Assembly: GCA_026182355.1 (NCBI GenBank)
Contig: JAPFBL010000103.1
Span: 1,178,001 to 1,242,000, forward strand
Source of the DNA: Hermatobates lingyangjiaoensis
Lineage: Eukaryota; Arthropoda; Insecta; Hemiptera; Hermatobatidae
Direction of reading: 5' to 3'
DNA length: 64,000 nt
The translations under genes were made by a program, and so were the position numbers. Below, in pieces: positions 9,850 to 20,950 of the stretch. A model generated the notes under the pieces. The model saw only the letters and a program-made list of their open reading frames with translations. It made no database searches and was not told the origin of the DNA. Each line of letters starts with the position of its first letter. Within the stretch, counting starts at the first letter, position 1.

Positions 9850-11738
9850 ACATTTTTAGTATCATCATAAGAGTGAGTTCCATGGAGTCCATGGTTTTAG
9901 CATAAGGTACGGTACTATTGCTTTCCCACATTTTATGAGTAAACTCCACAAGAAACTTCATTTTATTTCCCAGCATTAATATGTCAGCTAAACAGAATGA
10001 AATAAAAAAAAAACCTCTGGAGTGTCGGTGCAATTTGTCAAAGAGTGTGACTTGTATAGTCTTAAATGTAGCTTGGAGAGACATCTTCCAAGTCAGGTCA
10101 GGCAGACATCATGAAATAGTCTCAGAACTCACCGACTGGAAATTTTTTTTAAGTTTGAGAAAAAAAGTTAACAAACGAAACGCTATTACTGTTAAACAAT
10201 TATTCGTTAACAAAATTTTTAACTAATATAACTTTACTGAGAAAATGTCATTACTGTGATACTACTGTTTTAGGAAATCATGAAAAAGAAGAGATTGTGT
10301 GAATTCAGAAGTGGCCACTCATCATTGGCTATATTGAAGAAAAAAATATATGTTTTTAATCCATAGTATTAATTTTTAATTATTCTATAGTTATAATTAT
10401 TATCAAAACAATATTTGATTACAGCTAAAGTTCAAGATTATTTGAGTGATACGGGTTTTAATAAATATTACGTGTTTGTAATAAATAAGTAAAATAAAGT
10501 GACTACTGGTCTGGTGCCCCAATACTTTCATTCTCAATGTTTGTGGAACCAAAGTTTATGACTATCTGTGGATGCATTTCTTTAATTTACTGTTCATTAT
10601 AATTATAATTAGTACTTTATAAGATGAGTAAAAAAACATGGCTTTAGTTATACTGTGTGAATTTATTTTCAATATAATTAGTTATTACAAAGAAATATAT
10701 ATATATATTATTAAATTGTTTTATTTTTGCAAAGGGTGTCGCTTTGTAAAGGCTTACATGGCATGTTTGTCAAGTGGTACAAGTGATCTGTTTCATGATT
10801 AGACACCCGCTAACCATTAGGAAATCACATTACATACGGTCCCATTGCACATTGAATCACGAGTGGCTTAACTTCACTGGCCAGTAGGAACAAGAGAATT
10901 TAACATAGCTATGGATGTTGGCACTTATTAGTAAATTATGTGAAGTGCCAAACCAACTGATTACTAGACAACAAAGTTTATTCAAATTTAATTGCGATAA
11001 CTCAATATAAATTCAATTATTTTTTAAAATATTTAAGGTACGAGTAGTATAATAATATGATTTGACGGAATGTTGAAACATGTAATGTCAACTATTTTGA
11101 CGTTGTAATATGCTTCTGAAAGTAAAAAACTCGTTTTTACGTACACTCTTCTGTAATTGATCAAAGAATATATTACACATACTTTCATAAATAACGTTGC
11201 ATACATTATATAATAATATTGAAATATCATATTAAATTGATTTTTATAACTAAAATATTTATTTTGAATTGGTAAAAGGCATTTATAAATACGCGTAGGG
11301 CCTATTTATAATGCCTATCTTATATGTGGACTACTCGCGAAAAGGTAGCCAAGGAAAGCCCTTGGGAAGACCCTTCACAAGAAAGCCATTGTACTCCTAC
11401 CCTTTGCCTTCTGATGCTAAACACAGTGACTCTTATGTTGAGCACTCTTCTTTGAAAACTTTCCTTTAGGAAATATTCAATGTTGTTCTCATTTATATAA
11501 ATTTATCAATTCCTATCAGATTAGTGTTATGTGAAAGATACTACTAATTTCTAGTTACAAGTCTAACACTTTCCAGGTATTTACTAGAAATTTGTGAATT
11601 GAAGTACTCCATTGAAATAAAAATCTTTTCTTGAAAAAAAATACGCTAGCCTAAACATGAAATAGTACTTAAAGCATATTGTTGATATTATGTGATTTGT
11701 TTTTCAAATATAACATGATACGCGGTTTTGTCTGACAG
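9850..11738. other. Mostly unique sequence; putative upstream intron of the receptor exon
   Basis: No convincing exon found. A GC bump at about 10730-10900 has stops in all frames. (TA)n at 10696-10709. If the exon at 11739 belongs to a live gene, this stretch is intronic. Confidence 0.45.
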
Positions 11739-11878
11739 GCTGCCGAAGTGACCACACAGAGTACCGACTCACTCGGGATCTACTTAAGAACTACAACGCA
11801 GCCGTATGACCTTCCGAAGACTTCAGACAACCTCTTAAGGTCATCTTTGGGGTCTCTGTACACCACATTATCGATGTC
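11739..11878 (+). CDS. Nicotinic acetylcholine receptor-type internal exon, with in-frame TGA
   Basis: The segment lies between 'ttttgtctgacag' and 'GTC|GTAAGT', near-ideal splice sites, and is 140 nt long. After two bases finishing a split codon it reads 'CRSDHTEYRLTRDLLKNYNA', then AAV, stop, then 'PSEDFRQPLKVIFGVSVHHI' and IDV. This is the N-terminal helix and first strand of the extracellular ligand-binding domain of Cys-loop acetylcholine receptor subunits: E..L..DLL..YN..VRP......V.V..G...QIIDV. Vertebrate and invertebrate subunit genes typically end exon 2 after the same I(D/N)V. The Arg of the VRP motif is TGA here (11807-11809), one C-to-T change from CGA at a CpG. A molluscan-type acetylcholine-binding protein is also possible. 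No companion exon was recognised, so this could be an isolated pseudo-exon, a disabled allele or a sequencing error. Confidence 0.75.
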
Positions 11879-12394
11879 GTAAGTAACTATTCAACATTTA
11901 TTCCTTTATTGGTAATAGTTTAAAATTGAATGTATTTGCAATTTAATTGAGGCTTCCGTAAGCTGATATAACTATGTGTGAATATTTCCACTAATTCAGA
12001 TACCTGTAGAAATATGTCGAAAATTATAAAAATATTTAACATTCGTACTGTAATATGTGATTTTAACCCAAGCGTTTTGTCATGAGAAGGCTTGATAAAA
12101 TATTAACTATAAAATATTTATTTAATTTTCTATAAGAATAAAAAATTATACCAATTTACCATAGAGGTCTCAACCTTTTTGACACTCGTCTTTATGAAAT
12201 AGCAGGAATGACTATATTACGTGTATGAGTGTCCAGGATCCCAATGTACGTAGTCTACGATTACCTTGGGATGTAACCTTTACTTTTACGAGTAAAAGTC
12301 ATAAACAACTCTTCTCATTTTAATTTATAACGTAATTTTTCAAAATGATGTAATGGGCATTATGTTTGTAGAAGTTCATTATTGACAAAAAAAA
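11879..12394. other. Unique AT-rich sequence after the receptor exon
   Basis: Starts with the donor GTAAGT. No downstream exon found. 'gaggtctcaacctttttgac' at about 12165 resembles a hAT end, but no partner repeat is seen. Confidence 0.45.
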
Positions 12395-12586
12395 AGCGCT
12401 GGCGGTTGCCGGGTTGGTTACTTGCCGTTGCGCCTACAACGTGCTTGGTCTCCCATTCTCTTTTCTCCTGAAGACAGATTACCCAAAAATTTGAGTCTGT
12501 AAGTGTGTTTCCCTACTTTGTGTGTTGCTCTTTGTTAATCTCGAACTCGTATTGTGTCCAGTTTGGATCGTATTTCGTTTTATCAG

Positions 12587-12641
<55 letters not shown>

Positions 12642-12848
12642 ATGATCAAACTATAATAAGAAATGGGAAAAGAAGACTAAGATCTTTCAACCGTAACAAG
12701 CGGTCTTCGTCAGAGCCAAAAACCCAATTGAGTTGGGTTATTGACTCTGACGAAGACCGCTTGTTACGGTTGAAAGATCTTAGTCTTATTTTCCCATTTC
12801 TTGTTGTAGTTTGATCATTGAATGTTATTTCAAGTGTTCATGTGAAAT

Positions 12849-12884
<36 letters not shown>

Positions 12885-13038
12885 GAGTTCGAGATTAACA
12901 AAGAGCAACACACAAAGTAGGGAAACACACTTACAGACTCAAATTTTCGGGTAATCCGTCTTCAGGAGAAAAGAGAATGGGAGACCAAACACGTTGTAGG
13001 CGCAACGGCAAGTAACCAACCCGGCAACCGCCAGCGCT
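12395..13038. repeat. Nested palindrome: lineage-B PLE ends flanking a lineage-A palindrome
   Basis: Arms 12395-12552 and 12881-13038 are inverted copies of 158 bp, about 95% identical. Each reads inward from 'agcgctggcggttgccgggt' through 'gcctacaacgtg' and the hairpin CUGAAGA-C-GG-auua-CC-C-GAAA to 'aatctcgaactcgtat'. Only the left arm continues with the extra tail 'gtttggatcgtatttcg' before its (TA)n. The inside consists of (TA)n 12590-12639, the lineage-A palindrome, and (TA)n 12852-12882. It directly precedes the 3' side of the lineage-B GIY-YIG remnant. Confidence 0.92.
12640..12820. repeat. Inner palindrome of PLE lineage-A ends
   Basis: Arms 12640-12715 and 12745-12820 are inverted 76-bp copies, almost identical, around a 29-bp centre that itself contains AACCCAA/TTGGGTT. 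Each arm holds CUGACGA-A-GACCG...CGGUU-GAAA followed by GATCTTAGTCTT. The right arm continues into the family tail 'tgttcatgtgaaatcttta' and (TA)n. Confidence 0.93.
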
Positions 13039-13471
13039 GTCAACCGTACCCGGTCTTAAAGTATAGAATTAGGAGAAGATATAAACAGAAACTCAGATAA
13101 GCAGTACTGGTTAGGTAAAACTATAAATAGGTGAAAAATTATAAACAATATAAGATAAAAACAAACTATAAAAAACAAAAATAATGATAGAGAAAAGAAG
13201 AAAAAAATAAATAAATAAATAAAAATAAATACAATACAAAAAACTTGTATTGGTTGTTTTAGTAAATAAAAGATAGAGACTGAATAAAAGGGTAAGTATG
13301 GGAAACTAGTTAAGAATAAGAATTTAGAAAAATAAAATAGGATAAAACAAACTAGTGGTAAGTGAAGAAGACAAAATAGATATACAAAAAATATACGAAA
13401 GAGGAAAAAGAAATAAGTACTAGAGAATAAAGAATACTGGATAATAAATACATAAAAAAAAAAAAAAAATA
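13039..13471 (-). other. 3' untranslated region of the lineage-B PLE
   Basis: A-rich on the plus strand ('aaataaataaataaaaat'), so T-rich in the element's sense. It links the end of the GIY-YIG frame to the terminal hairpin at 12936-12964. The poly-A at 13452-13469 lies directly after the last conserved codon. Confidence 0.6.
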
Positions 13472-14160
13472 TCTTTTAAGGTTAAGTCCAGGTGCACTGC
13501 GCGCCCCGAGCAACCAGATGTGAGCCTCCTCAGAGGCTCTAAGGGTCACGTTATTATCACCAGGGGGAATCTGACGCAGAATCTGCACACTGAAGCAGTC
13601 GTTAAAAGACAGACCGTGGGATTTGGCGTGTATGGCGACAGGTAAATTGGAGTTGTTGTTAACGGATGCTCTATGACCGTTCATACGGAGGCTGAGCTTG
13701 TTAGAGGACAGTCCTACGTAGAAAGCATCACAACGAGTACAGTCCAATTTGTAAACACAATTTTTGGATGTACATGAGCAGTCCTTAGCAACAGGGAAGG
13801 ACTGGTTGTGGGAAGATGGAGTGAAGTGTGAAAGGGGGTTGAGAAGCGGACAGGTCAGGCACCCCCGCCTTTCGCAACTCTTAGCGCCCACAGACGGGTG
13901 GTTGACGCGCCTGGACGTCAAGTCTCTGTGGGAAAAGAGGTTGCCAAGGTTGGGGGAACGTCTATATGAGAGGCGGGGTTGGCTGGGGAAAATAGTCGAC
14001 GTGGAAGGAGAAGAGGATAGGATGGGGAACAGATCTTTGATTATGCGTTTGAGTTTGTGTATACCAGGGAAGAAGATAGTGACAAGGAGGGGAGACTCAT
14101 TCACCGGGGAAGTGGAGACGGAAGGAGGGTTGACGGATAAATTTGCAGGGATCGGATAAA
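13472..14160 (-). pseudogene. Penelope-like retroelement lineage B, C-terminal GIY-YIG domain (5'-truncated)
   Basis: The longest continuous coding stretch in the window. The preserved order is a connector region ('LLVTIFFPGIHKLKRIIKDL', then 'RLSYRRSPNLGNLFSH', like the PLE stretch after the reverse transcriptase), a Cys cluster (CLTC, CSC, CVYKLDC, CDAF), then the endonuclease: VY at about 149-150 of the open frame, YVG at 161-163, catalytic Arg in SLRMNGH (172), and Glu in RASEEAHIWLL (224-225). All active-site residues are present. The family stop after '(G)LNLKR' is lost and the frame runs into a poly-T tract. The 5' side breaks at (TA)n 14162-14182, so the reverse transcriptase is missing. 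A GC-rich overlap on the plus strand (13764-14159) is a shadow. Incapable of retrotransposition alone. Confidence 0.88.
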
Positions 14161-14161
14161 T

Positions 14162-16118
14162 ATGTATATATATATATATATAATCTTTATTATAATACAC
14201 TGTTTGGATCTACCAAATAACTATTAAGTAAGTTTACTTCTATAAATCATATGGTATCTATGATACTACAATATAATCGTATTATTTCTATAAGAAATAT
14301 AAAAAAGAAAGGCTGTTGTTGCCTTTACTCATGATTGTTAGTTCTACAGTGTAGGGAAGATTTGAAGTCATTCCGGCTGAGAGCAGAATCTGCAAGGTGA
14401 ATGGCTAATGTTTTACTAAGCATGATTAAAGACCTCTGTTTTATTAATTTCAGTGTATTTAATTTATACATCATAAAAACAAAAATCAGTTAACTATAAC
14501 TGGAACGTTTTAACAGTTGAGGTGACTATTCCTACCCTCTCTGAAAGAGTTTCCAAAAAATTTGCTTTCAGCTCACACGATTATAAGTTAGGTTAATAAG
14601 TCATAATCTAAACTCTAAACCAAGTCATGTGGTTTTGACTTTAATACTTGCCATCACTCTGTCAATAGATTTCTGACTTGTCCACCACACTTTTAAGCCG
14701 TACATTACTATATACTGCATTAGTTTCAACTCGATAAATCACATACATCCGATTCAATTAATAATCTGACTAGCTCTTATTTTGCATAAATATAAAATCG
14801 TTTGTTTATCTGTCTAGATGTCCGTTTTCACGATAAGAATGGTCAAATTATATCCAAATTAAATGAGAAAGATATCCTATATTTACAAATTTTCTTGGTG
14901 TACTTTGGGTCTAAACCTGAAGCAACACATCAAATTCCAAGAACTTCTTATATTTTTTTCATTACTCAGATTCGTACTTATAGACTGTCTACTACTCTTA
15001 TATTTTGTCAATTTTATTTACAATGATATAATAAAATATCAATTTCGGCAAAAAAATCCCTACATGTTTTGGTAATTTTGTTGTATAACTTCCACATCTT
15101 GTGCCCTTACAGGTACAGGTTATCAAAGTGGGTAATAAACAAAAGCACTGTCGCTAATTACGTCTTAAACAGTTCAATTTGGATTAATTTTCAGATCAAA
15201 TCTATCTCTGAGATCGCAAAAGTTAATAAGTAACAAAATACATGAAATATTGATATATAGATTAAAATAGTTTAATACTAATAACATTAGATGTAATAAA
15301 AAAAGTAGTTGACTAGACATTTTATCTTTGATGTAGGTAAAGCAACTTATTGGAATTATTGGAGTCTCAATGTGAAGCAATGAAACCTTTATAGTAGACT
15401 AATCCATGAGTTTAAAAAAAAGTAGATTTTAATCATTATGTAAATAAATATATAAATAGAATGTAAAAGAAAAAAGAAGAATCTTTGCTTATCTATTAAT
15501 TATCAGAGAAAGCATTCTGACTGTAACGAATTCAGTAAACTAGGCTATCCGGTTGTTATCTTGGTAGTTGAAGAGGTTAGGTGATAGCAAGGCTGTTATA
15601 GGGTTTATCAGGTCTGCGGGCAATCCTAATCCCTACTCAGCTGGGATCTGCTAAATGATGACTTTGCCTGGTCAACCACCCAACTTTCTCCTTATTATTA
15701 CCAGCGTGAATGGCCAATTCTACTAATAAATCTCCTTTCAAATGAAGACTCAGATATATTTAAGTGCAAATACAAACTATGCCTTTAGGAGTAATGGATA
15801 AATATTTGCATACAGTTAATGACACTGCAATTATGAATGATAGCTATTTATTGCATTCAAATAAATTTAGAATAAAAGTTTGCAAATTATATCTTTAATG
15901 AATTTTAATTATCTTTTCCAGTTCTCAATTAGTCTTTTGGTTTGTTACTTACTTTTTTGGAATCAGAAAAAATTTGAATGTCAAAACAGTAAACAGCAAA
16001 AAGACTGATTAAATAATGACTAATAAAATAAAAATTATTAAAAGTATATTTTAACGATTTTATTTTGCTATAAACTTGAATAAAACATATATTTACCAGT
16101 ATGAATTATTGTAGGACA
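14162..16118. other. (TA)n breakpoint, then mostly unique AT-rich sequence
   Basis: (TA)n at 14162-14182 marks the truncation point of the PLE. Beyond it no gene is recognised. A moderate-GC stretch at 15550-15740 has stops in all frames and no second copy here. Confidence 0.5.
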
Positions 16119-16475
16119 GCATTCATTTGTTACTACTCAATGAATAATTTGGTATTTACACTGTGATTATACTGGCTTGCTCATTTCTAGGAGACTCTAA
16201 AATTCATCGTTTCTAGGAGACTCTAAAATTCATCGTTTCTAGGAGACTCTAAAATTCATCGTTTCTAGGAGACTCTAAAATTCATCATTTCTATAAACTA
16301 AGCAGTAGATGAAAAACGTTGAAAATAACGCAAAACTCTTTGAAAGGGAATCATTTGTTACTAATCAATGAATAATTTGATATTTACACTTCGATTATAT
16401 TGCCTTGCTCATTTCAAGGGAGAATCTATTAAGCAGTAGATGTAAAAGGTTGAAACTAGCACAAAACTCTTTGAT
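16119..16475 (+). repeat. Duplicated ~130-bp block containing a 26-bp minisatellite
   Basis: 'catttgttactactcaatga' at 16124 recurs at 16352, and the blocks share about 100 bp (ending 'gttgaaaat/acta...caaaactctttga'). The first block has four copies of the 26-bp unit 'tttctaggagactctaaaat' plus 'tcatcg' (16183-16286) at the point where the second block has only 'catttcaagggagaatc'. The minisatellite therefore expanded after or during the duplication. Confidence 0.88.
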
Positions 16476-16686
16476 AGGGAATATAGATATCCATATTTCC
16501 ATACATAATACATATGTATGTATAAAGTACTACTAAAGAAAAAATAACAACTGCTATATAAATAATTCTATCAATTAGTCAAGACCTTCGTGTGACGTAT
16601 TGAACCAGAAAACTTACAAAATAATAATTGTAAGGATGAAACTATAAACTATAATAAGAAATAATCACAATAAAGTATCAACCATA

Positions 16687-16872
16687 GAATGAAATTAAGA
16701 AATGTTGTACTAATCTTGCGATGACCTTTGTCAGATTGTCGTCAATTGAATATTTCAATATGGTAAATAAATACGAGGTAAATAAATGAATGAAATTAAG
16801 AAATGTTGTACTAATCTTGCGATGACCTTTGTCAGATTGTCGTCAATTGAATATTTCAATATGGTAAATAAA
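16687..16872 (+). repeat. 101-bp tandem duplication
   Basis: 'gaatgaaattaagaaatgtt' starts at 16687 and again at 16788. About 83 bp are identical between copies (to 'ggtaaataaat'), joined by an 18-bp linker. The identity points to a very recent event. Confidence 0.95.
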
Positions 16873-17597
16873 TTCGTATTTGAATATTTCAATTCTGATA
16901 TCATTATTTTTATCTAATATACTACTGTCAATTTACGACTTGATAGAAATAATTATTGGTCAAATGTCTTAAAATTTTATTATTTCATGTTAGAACAAAG
17001 TATACTGCAGCATCAGCAGTAATGAGTTTGAACTAAATATAAGCTTTTTATGTTTTTCTAAATGCGCCACTCAACGCTAATGATTTTTTTTAATAACAAT
17101 GTAATAGATGATAGCTTTCTTTTGATAGCCCTTACGATGGTCGTAATACGATAGTTGTGCAGAGCTTACGACCACACATGGATACGATGGTCGAACGCAC
17201 ATAAACGGATGCCTAGCTATATCTTCAGTAAAGGAGTTCAGTGCTAGTTTTAATTACTTTAGTTTACTGAGTAAAATATAGAAATAAAGAATTTTGGAAT
17301 CTCTTTTGCAATGAGAAAGCAGATATGTTTGAAGTGAAAATAATAAACTATTCATCCAATAGTATAACAAAATAATTATTTTTTAGATACAATAGATTGT
17401 ACAATATATTGTACAGTAATTTACTGTTCAAAATCTTTTGACTGTTTAACATATGTTACATAGCAACTCGTAAGAACATTGTACAAGGAACAAAACGATT
17501 GTTCATATCTCAGTCAACTGTTCGTTTCTGATAATTCAACTTTTATAATGCCACTGACATATACTGTTTTTAATAAATGTATTAAAAACAGTAAAAA
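16873..17597. other. AT-rich sequence, no gene seen
   Basis: Contains a short ACGATGGTCG-rich patch (17127-17190, 'tacgatggtcgtaatacgat' and 'tacgatggtcga') with imperfect repetition. No function assigned. Confidence 0.45.
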
Positions 17598-17706
17598 CTC
17601 ACGCTGTTCTCGACGCTGTTCCTCGAGAACAGCGTGAGAACGTTCAAGTCCTGTGTCAGCTAATTCTTATTCTTACGTTATAATGCATTCTCTGAAGAGA
17701 AAATAC
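17598..17706 (+). repeat. Hairpin plus ~95-bp repeat with a tRNA-like B box, copy 1
   Basis: A 16-bp perfect stem, CTCACGCTGTTCTCGA (17598-17613) with TCGAGAACAGCGTGAG (17623-17638), has a 9-nt loop. The block from 'cctcgagaacagcgtga' to 'cattctctgaaga' recurs at 18245-18332 without the left stem arm. It contains CGTTCAAGTCC, close to the polymerase III B-box consensus, followed by TGTGTCAGCT. It may be a tRNA-derived SINE remnant. No convincing A box. Confidence 0.55.
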
Positions 17707-18244
17707 TTTAATTCCTGGTTTTTGCAATTACTAATTGTAGACCAGAGTTTTATATAAAATATAAAATCTTGCATAACCTTTTTCTTGTCAAACAATTCAA
17801 TTCAATCAACCTGCTTTTCAATCAATACTTTCAGAATTCATTCGCAAAATATTATCAGCACACGACAAGACCACGTTATAAATATGAACGAATTCCAGAA
17901 ATATAATATTTAAAATTACTCAATGTAGAGTATTTCAATTAGATTTACAATACACCAGTTAATAATTTGTTTTTTTTTTTTACAAAATTACTGGCATTTA
18001 AAACATGGTAACTTTAAATTCATACGTTTAGTAAAAAAATACTTTACCGTTTTTTCGAGTTCAAATATTTTTATTGACGTCTGTTTTCAACACCTACACT
18101 TATATTTTTTCACATTTAACCCTGTTCCATCAGGAAATCTGCGTCACCCCGGAATGACACTACATACGTAATTCTCGACGCTAATTAACTCAAGTTAAAT
18201 TGTTGAATTACTTCGTGAAGCTAGAGACAGGTTTCTTTACGTCC

Positions 18245-18332
18245 TCCTCGAGAACAGCGTGACAAGGTTGAAATCCTGTGTCAGCTAGTTCTTATTCCTA
18301 CATTATAATGTATTCTCTGAAGAAGAAATACA
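18245..18332 (+). repeat. ~95-bp repeat with a tRNA-like B box, copy 2
   Basis: Matches 17612-17706 at roughly 85% ('cctcgagaacagcgtgac', B-box-like GGTTGAAATCC, 'ctgtgtcagctagttc'). It has only one arm of the hairpin found in copy 1. Confidence 0.6.
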
Positions 18333-19395
18333 ATATTTTGTCATTGATTGTATAAAATTTCTTAAAATGATGACTAAATAAAAAATGAGATAAACAGAAG
18401 ATTACCTCTTGCAGATGTATGTCTTTTACCATCTCGTTAATAGTCCTCGGTTAATCCAAAGCAGTAATTTTAACCTAGGTTCTCGATGTACTTGGCAGAC
18501 AGTACAATTTTCATTTTCAACGACAAAAATGCTTGTTATGAGAAAGATCTATACCTTCAATTTTCATTTAGTAATGCCAGTATTAAAATTACTAAACCAG
18601 AGGAGGTAAAACTTCGGTACCGAACTTGTTCTCTAAATAGACTTTAGTTATGCAAAATGTAGGATTCCCAACGTAGAATGCTCGTTGTGTGGTATTAAAA
18701 AAGTACCAATCTTCATCCCATTCGTGTTCTCTCGTAGAACGGCCACTGCAACCTAACTTGACTTGTAGTATTCATTCTGCCTTTGTCACGGAATTATTTT
18801 CAAACTTTTTTTTCTTTTCTTAGTATTTTTTAGCTGTCATTGGTTTAAATATTCAAGGAGACAAAAAAGGTACAAACAAAGATGACAGAGAGAGAAAAAA
18901 TATAAATTAAATAAATATATTTTGTAAATAGTGAGAAATAAAGGGAAGTAAACAGTAACTGGTTAAGTTATCAAATACAAAACATATGGAGATATTAATA
19001 TTAAATAATCTATCGAAGACTAAGTTTGATTTGGAAGAATAGTCAAGATCTGAAACGTACTGACAGAGAAATTTTGCGAAATGAAATCGTGCATTCTTTT
19101 AAATGTTGATAACAATATTATTTTTATGTTTAACTATTTGTGCTGACAAAATAGGAAATTAATTGTGAAATATTACGATTTATTTCTAATTTATTTCAAT
19201 ATCGTTAATTGTTAACGTGTACTGTTCTTAATTGATGGAGGCTCATTGATGACCAACTGTACTAGGCGTGATTAAGTACGATGAAACTAAAATTTTTTTT
19301 ATTTCACTGGACAATGTGATTTTATGAGTGAGTGTTCGTAAAAATAATTATTATGGAATAGCTTCTTGGCAAAACTCATTATAATAACATCATTA
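18333..19395. other. AT-rich sequence, no gene seen
   Basis: No gene, splice-bounded exon or repeat found. Confidence 0.5.
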
Positions 19396-19565
19396 AAAAA
19401 TCTGGAGTGGCCTACACTCAACTCTACGATAAGTTAATTTAATATCAATCTTCTTTGGTATATAATATATAATGTCTCATTTAAGCATAATGTAAACATC
19501 TAAATGGGAGATGCATATTAGTCTTTCATTCCTGAGGTAGTACAGATAGTACTTATCAATATATA
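19396..19565 (+). repeat. CTGGAGTG-type dispersed element, copy at 19.4 kb
   Basis: Begins 'tctggagtggcctacactca' and continues through 'aactctacgataag' to 'aaatgggagatgcatattag' and 'tctttcattcctgaggta'. The reverse complement of 54950-55118 aligns along its whole length. The same leading motif occurs alone at 28586, 34650, 49796 (-), 60779 and 63958. Probably a short non-autonomous element; termini are not defined. Confidence 0.75.
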
Positions 19566-19984
19566 AGCTTATTTTTGTATATCACACCACTGATGGAAAT
19601 AATCTCGTTAGTATAACTACAGCAGTAATAAAATTTTTGAAAAGCCAAAATAATAAATGTTTTGATATGAAATAATCTGCTACAAGAGAATATGACTTTT
19701 GTTCAAATAGCCAGTGGATTTCTTACATCATTTACTTGTCCTTCTTCTATATTGAATATTTAAGGCAAATTTTTAAACTTTTAAGATAATTTATAATTAA
19801 GGATGTACGTTAATTAAATGTATTAATCCTCAAACGAAAGATTTCAATTATGAATTATGTTTTACATCTTTGGTCTTTTACATATTATATTGGGAATTTT
19901 ATGGCTTCTTAGTGTTTAATAAAATCATTTTCCTTCTCCATTGTCAAAATCATATATACAATTTTTTTATGAGCGACTGTTATC

Positions 19985-20950
19985 TTTTTCCTGCCTGCTC
20001 TACTCGTTATAAGGTTGCTATGAATGTATATTGAGAAATTATATTAGTATTTAGCCAGTTTACATACTTAAATCAAAGTCAAAGCCAGCTATTCAGTATA
20101 ATTTAAAACATTTATAGTTAGGAGCTTCTAATTTTTGAAAATAATAAATATAAACTATTAGACTAGAATAGTGAAAAAACTGGATATTTGTCAACAAACA
20201 TAAATCCTCTTTCTTGAGGACAGAGTCCATTCGTCACATTTCAATATCATGGAAAGATACTACAATTCACAAGGATAAAGTAAATAACTGATATTAAGTT
20301 TTGTTCAAGAGTGCAATATATAGATTTCTTAAACCATTTTATAAGACAAATCCATCATATCATGGAAGACAAAGGAAACTTATTTATATTTATTGGTGGT
20401 TATTTTTTACATGTAAAATATTATTCCTCTTATATCTCATATAATTCAATAAATTATTTACATTTTTCTATTATAAACATCGATTTTATCTCAGTGGATT
20501 CGCTCAAAAAATTTCTAATTCAATGGAAACAATGTAAAAACTATCAAATATTCAACAAGTATAGCAGGTGATCCCTTAGCCCAGTATAGATAAACAGTTT
20601 TTATAGCTTTATTGCTATTTACCCTAATTAAAAATGCATGCATTTTTTTATTAATTGTTAATTTTTTGTTCCATTTTTCGTCTAATTTTCATGATTTTTA
20701 ATGAGCCCTTTAGCATCAAAAAAACATTTTTTGAAAACAGAAATCATATTGTAACGCCTGTTTGAAGAATGTAATTTTAAAAAAAATGATCTCAACTCAT
20801 TCTCCACATAATATTCTATCTTTAGGCATAGTTTAATTTTGATCCGTCAAATGGTATGGCTTGTATCGCTCTCACTAACTTTGAGATTGAATTATAAGTA
20901 AAAATTTGTACTTTAATTTTACTTTTATCTGATAAGTAGATTCATATTTC
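19985..20950 (+). repeat. 0.95-kb dispersed repeat, copy 1 (with small ORF 20311-20571)
   Basis: Aligns to 46027-46945 along its entire length at roughly 80-85%. Landmarks are 'ataaggttgctatgaatgta', 'tggatatttgtcaacaaaca', 'cgattttatctcagtggatt' and 'ggtatggcttgtatcgctct'. Both copies keep an open frame starting MQYID and sharing 'INIDFISVDSLKK' (86 codons here, 85 there), although the middle is shifted by compensating indels. I do not recognise the peptide. Shared openness could be chance from low divergence. Confidence 0.85.

Noticed and set aside
12165..12300. Second complete hAT element starting 'gaggtctcaaccttttt'
   Set aside because: No matching inverted end or 8-bp target duplication found.
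12590..12639. Origin or telomere-like function for the long (TA)n tracts
   Set aside because: They consistently border retroelement ends, so a target-site or microsatellite explanation is sufficient.
13764..14159. 131-codon plus-strand open frame
   Set aside because: Antisense shadow of the GC-richer PLE GIY-YIG coding sequence; no homology pattern of its own.
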